Positions 51,344 through 53,374 of a stretch of 53,374 nucleotides of DNA are shown here, piece after piece. Source of the DNA: Proteobacteria bacterium UBA6503 (GTDB lineage: Bacteria; Pseudomonadota; Alphaproteobacteria; UBA1280; UBA6503); contig DJLZ01000004.1 in NCBI GenBank assembly GCA_002436405.1, positions 1 to 53,374 on the forward strand, written 5' to 3'. Made by a program: the position numbers and the translations under genes. The stretch's first letter is position 1. Every line of letters starts with the position of its first letter. Below the pieces are notes generated by a model. That model was not told the origin of the DNA. It searched no databases and was given only the letters and a program-made list of their open reading frames with translations.

Positions 51344-52111
51344 ATGAATACACGCTTATCGATATCTATTGGGGTTTATATTGTTTGGGTCCTTATAACT
51401 TTGCTGGGTGCAAAGTGGCTTTTGGGGGGTGAAGAAGCTGCCCTTATTGAGTTGGTAAAGAATGGTATCGGCTGGCAGTTTGTGGGTGGTGTAGCCCTTC
51501 TTGTGGCCGCTATTTTTGTATTTAAGTGGCAAGACCTTCAGTTTTCTCTGCCCCATAGTGTTGGACGGGTGATGTGGTTCCCTGTTCTTATTTTAGCAGC
51601 GCTAAGCTCAATGATTTTTGTTACGGGCTTGCCTGAGCCACGCATTATTTTCTTTATCGCATTAAACACCCTTTTGGTTGGGGCTTCTGAGGAAATTATG
51701 TTCCGTGGGGTTTTGTTTCGTGCATTTTTGACAACCTGTAAGCTTTGGCCAGCAATTATCCTAACTACCGTTTTGTTTGGGGCTGTACATGTGCTTAATG
51801 GCTTTAATACAGGCGAGTGGGGGATGGCCGCAACTCAGGCTGTGACAGCGAGTATGAGTGGCCTCCTTTTTATTGCTATTGTTATTCGTACAGGCTCATT
51901 GTGGTCAGCCATCGTGTACCACTTTTTGTGGGATTGTTCGCTGTTCTTGATGAATGCCGCACATGAGCCAGCAGCAGCGAACACCGTAAACGAAGCTGTA
52001 ACGCTAATACCAGCGCTGGCGCTGCTTATCCTTATTGCTCTGCCAAACTTTTTATGTGGTTTGTTTTTGTTACGGAAAGTACGTCATAAGACCTTTTTTG
52101 AAGGCCAATAA
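51344..52111 (+). CDS. CPBP-family intramembrane protease (CAAX-protease-like)
   Basis: 255 aa with about eight hydrophobic segments. Motif 1 EEIMFRGVLFR (E-E-x-x-x-R), motif 2 FGAVHVL and motif 3 WDCSLF (H-x-x-x-B region YHFLWD) mark the ABI/CPBP family of intramembrane glutamic endopeptidases. Roles in self-immunity or CAAX processing are known for some members; here none can be fixed. An in-frame ATG at 51305 is possible but lacks a ribosome binding site. Confidence 0.87.
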   Translation: MNTRLSISIGVYIVWVLITLLGAKWLLGGEEAALIELVKNGIGWQFVGGVALLVAAIFVFKWQDLQFSLPHSVGRVMWFPVLILAALSSMIFVTGLPEPRIIFFIALNTLLVGASEEIMFRGVLFRAFLTTCKLWPAIILTTVLFGAVHVLNGFNTGEWGMAATQAVTASMSGLLFIAIVIRTGSLWSAIVYHFLWDCSLFLMNAAHEPAAANTVNEAVTLIPALALLILIALPNFLCGLFLLRKVRHKTFFEGQ

Positions 52112-52128
52112 ACAGAGCGCACAAAAAA

Positions 52129-52152
52129 ACCTCCCGATTGGGAGGTTTTTAA
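52129..52152 (+). terminator. terminator of the CPBP protease gene
   Basis: AACCTCCC-GATT-GGGAGGTT with T run; same stem as at 628 and 51241. The 138 bases to the next gene hold no other feature I can identify. Confidence 0.9.
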
Positions 52153-52290
52153 ATAATGGAGGTGTGTAAAGGCTAAACGAAAAATTCTCTAGCCTAAGCT
52201 TAGTGGGGATTTGTCTTTTTTATGGGAGGATTATACCCCATAATCACAAGTGATAAGTTTTAATCTGACATGACCCGTGAGAGGGAGAAA

Positions 52291-53232
52291 ATGGCATTTA
52301 TCAAACAAAATTTTTTAAAACTACTGCTTCTATTCTTATTTGTGTTTGTAAGCTCAACCACATATAAAGTGAGTTCAAGGCTATATAATTCTATATTAGA
52401 GCTTGGCAAAGAAGAGTTCTATTCACTTGAAATTCCATACGACATTGCTGAAGAGTACGCAAAACTTCGTCTGCTCATCTTTCTAGATGTTTCAACGCAA
52501 AAAGTGGTTCCAATTAATTGGCTTGTCAAAAAGGTCACGCAAAGTCGTGTGGAAGGCCACAGAAATAATATAGAGAGTAAAATTCCAAAGAATTCTCTAC
52601 TGAGCGTTTATGTAATGTATCTTACAGATATCTTGCCAATAAAGCTTAGTGATAGCTCAGAGTATCACACAAACCATATTCTAGTTGACCAAGCCCTTCG
52701 AAGACTGTCTACCAGCAAGGCATTTAGTGAGCATTTCAATATTGCTATAAGGCCAGCACTTACAGCAAGGCTTGTTGGCATGCTACACAATCTTAACTTT
52801 AAAGATTTAGATAGCGCCCAGAAGTTTATATCAACAATTAATTCTAGTAACCCAGAGCAAGTTTATAAAAAGACATTGGGTAATTACATTCCAGGCTTAG
52901 ATGAGGCATTCAAAGTCCTTAACATAGAGCATCCTCAGTCCAGGACTTACCTAGGTCTTGAATACGATAAATATTTGCTTGCTGGATACACAGGAGCATA
53001 TTTGATTTCAATATCTGAGGTTTGGAAACAAGTTAACCCCGCAACTTATCAAGCATATTTTTGCTCTAAAAAACTCCAAAATTTGTTGGCAGAAAGCAAA
53101 GAGGCAAACTTAAAGACCATTAACCTTTTCAAAACGAAGAGTTTCATAGATTCTAACCAGTATCAAAGCTTTTATAGCCAGATTAACAGCTACCAAAATA
53201 TTTTTATAAATTACGAAACAGAGTGCCCCTAG
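52291..53232 (+). CDS. membrane-anchored protein of unknown function
   Basis: 313 aa from the ATG after GAGGGAG (an earlier ATG at 52270 has no such site). One N-terminal hydrophobic anchor (residues 8-24, LKLLLLFLFVFVSSTT), the rest hydrophilic and helical, with no known motif. AT-rich codon use sets it apart from the preceding genes, which suggests a recent arrival. No relatives recognised. Confidence 0.7.
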   Translation: MAFIKQNFLKLLLLFLFVFVSSTTYKVSSRLYNSILELGKEEFYSLEIPYDIAEEYAKLRLLIFLDVSTQKVVPINWLVKKVTQSRVEGHRNNIESKIPKNSLLSVYVMYLTDILPIKLSDSSEYHTNHILVDQALRRLSTSKAFSEHFNIAIRPALTARLVGMLHNLNFKDLDSAQKFISTINSSNPEQVYKKTLGNYIPGLDEAFKVLNIEHPQSRTYLGLEYDKYLLAGYTGAYLISISEVWKQVNPATYQAYFCSKKLQNLLAESKEANLKTINLFKTKSFIDSNQYQSFYSQINSYQNIFINYETECP

Positions 53233-53239
53233 GGGGGGA

Positions 53240-53359
53240 GACAGCACCGCTGAGAAAAGTCTACGGGTACGGGTGAAAGCAAAAACCCCGCTGTGGGCGG
53301 GGTGTTGGGGGAAAGTCTCTGGGTTGTGTGGCAACCCAAGACTTAATGGCGGTGCTGTC
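53240..53359. ncRNA. strongly folded non-coding segment, unidentified
   Basis: A perfect 11-bp inverted repeat (GACAGCACCGC at 53240, GCGGTGCTGTC at 53349) encloses two further perfect stems: ACCCCGC-TGTGG-GCGGGGT and GGGTTG-TGTGG-CAACCC, the latter extended by AAGTCT/AGACTT. This looks like a closed multibranch RNA or a folded DNA site. The ACCCCGC stem followed by T run is a terminator on the minus strand. No known RNA family recognised. Confidence 0.45.
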
Positions 53360-53374
53360 AGACTAAACTAAAAA

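Noticed and set aside
53110..53334. Minus-strand 74-aa frame at the right edge
   Set aside because: Crosses the folded non-coding segment and the 3' end of the 313-aa gene; no protein-like pattern.

Overview
The window looks like chromosomal DNA of an alphaproteobacterium of moderate GC. The evidence is the 23S 3' end, initiator tRNAs with a C1.A72 mismatch, and ordinary chromosomal genes. Two foreign elements sit in it. The order cannot be fixed from sequence reading alone.

Layout. 1-560: end of an rRNA operon (23S 3' end, 5S). 628-3832: terminator, cysE-cysK and an Aas-like AMP-binding enzyme. 3926-13338: an initiator tRNA gene carrying integrative element 1, an AT-leaning island. It holds integrase arm sites, a five-copy TGTGACAA array, an AlpA-like protein, a Phd-like antitoxin, a membrane protein, a HAD hydrolase, a type III restriction-modification pair, an unknown 360-aa protein and a tyrosine integrase. 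It ends in a repeated 3' half of the tRNA gene. 13339-13467: a short stretch with fossil arm sites. 13468-13544: a second, intact initiator tRNA. About 13580-28380: element 2, clearly GC-richer, the remnant of a conjugative or mobilizable element. It has an AlpA-like protein, a VirD4/TraG coupling protein, the antirestriction protein ArdC, a ribbon-helix-helix/AAA+ ATPase/subtilase operon that matches ietAS, several small genes each with its own leader and terminator, a candidate oriT, a MobC-like protein and a relaxase. It stops abruptly where a truncated second TraG meets a truncated chromosomal HAD gene; no integrase, mating-pore genes or right attachment site remain.

28380-37300: chromosomal housekeeping and stress genes (DUF2256, methyltransferase, M20 amidohydrolase, PhnA-like, LysR, pirin, YceI, flavodoxin, glyoxalase, LpxR-like, GNAT). 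37433-50830: an O-antigen or surface polysaccharide locus. It has dTDP-rhamnose genes split between its two ends (rfbBA left, rfbDC right), a dTDP-3-acetamido-3,6-dideoxyhexose branch (FdtA/FdtB-like plus acyltransferase), a Wzx flippase, three glycosyltransferases, a methyltransferase and a five-bladed-propeller protein. No Wzy polymerase is visible. 51011-53374: a small lipoprotein, a CPBP protease, an unknown AT-rich membrane-anchored protein, and a strongly folded non-coding segment.

The most interesting material is in the two elements: the three-gene RHH-IetA-IetS operon, the repeated leader with a covarying hairpin upstream of ardC and two small genes, the iteron-like array beside the element 1 attachment site, and the rewriting of an initiator tRNA by the insertion.
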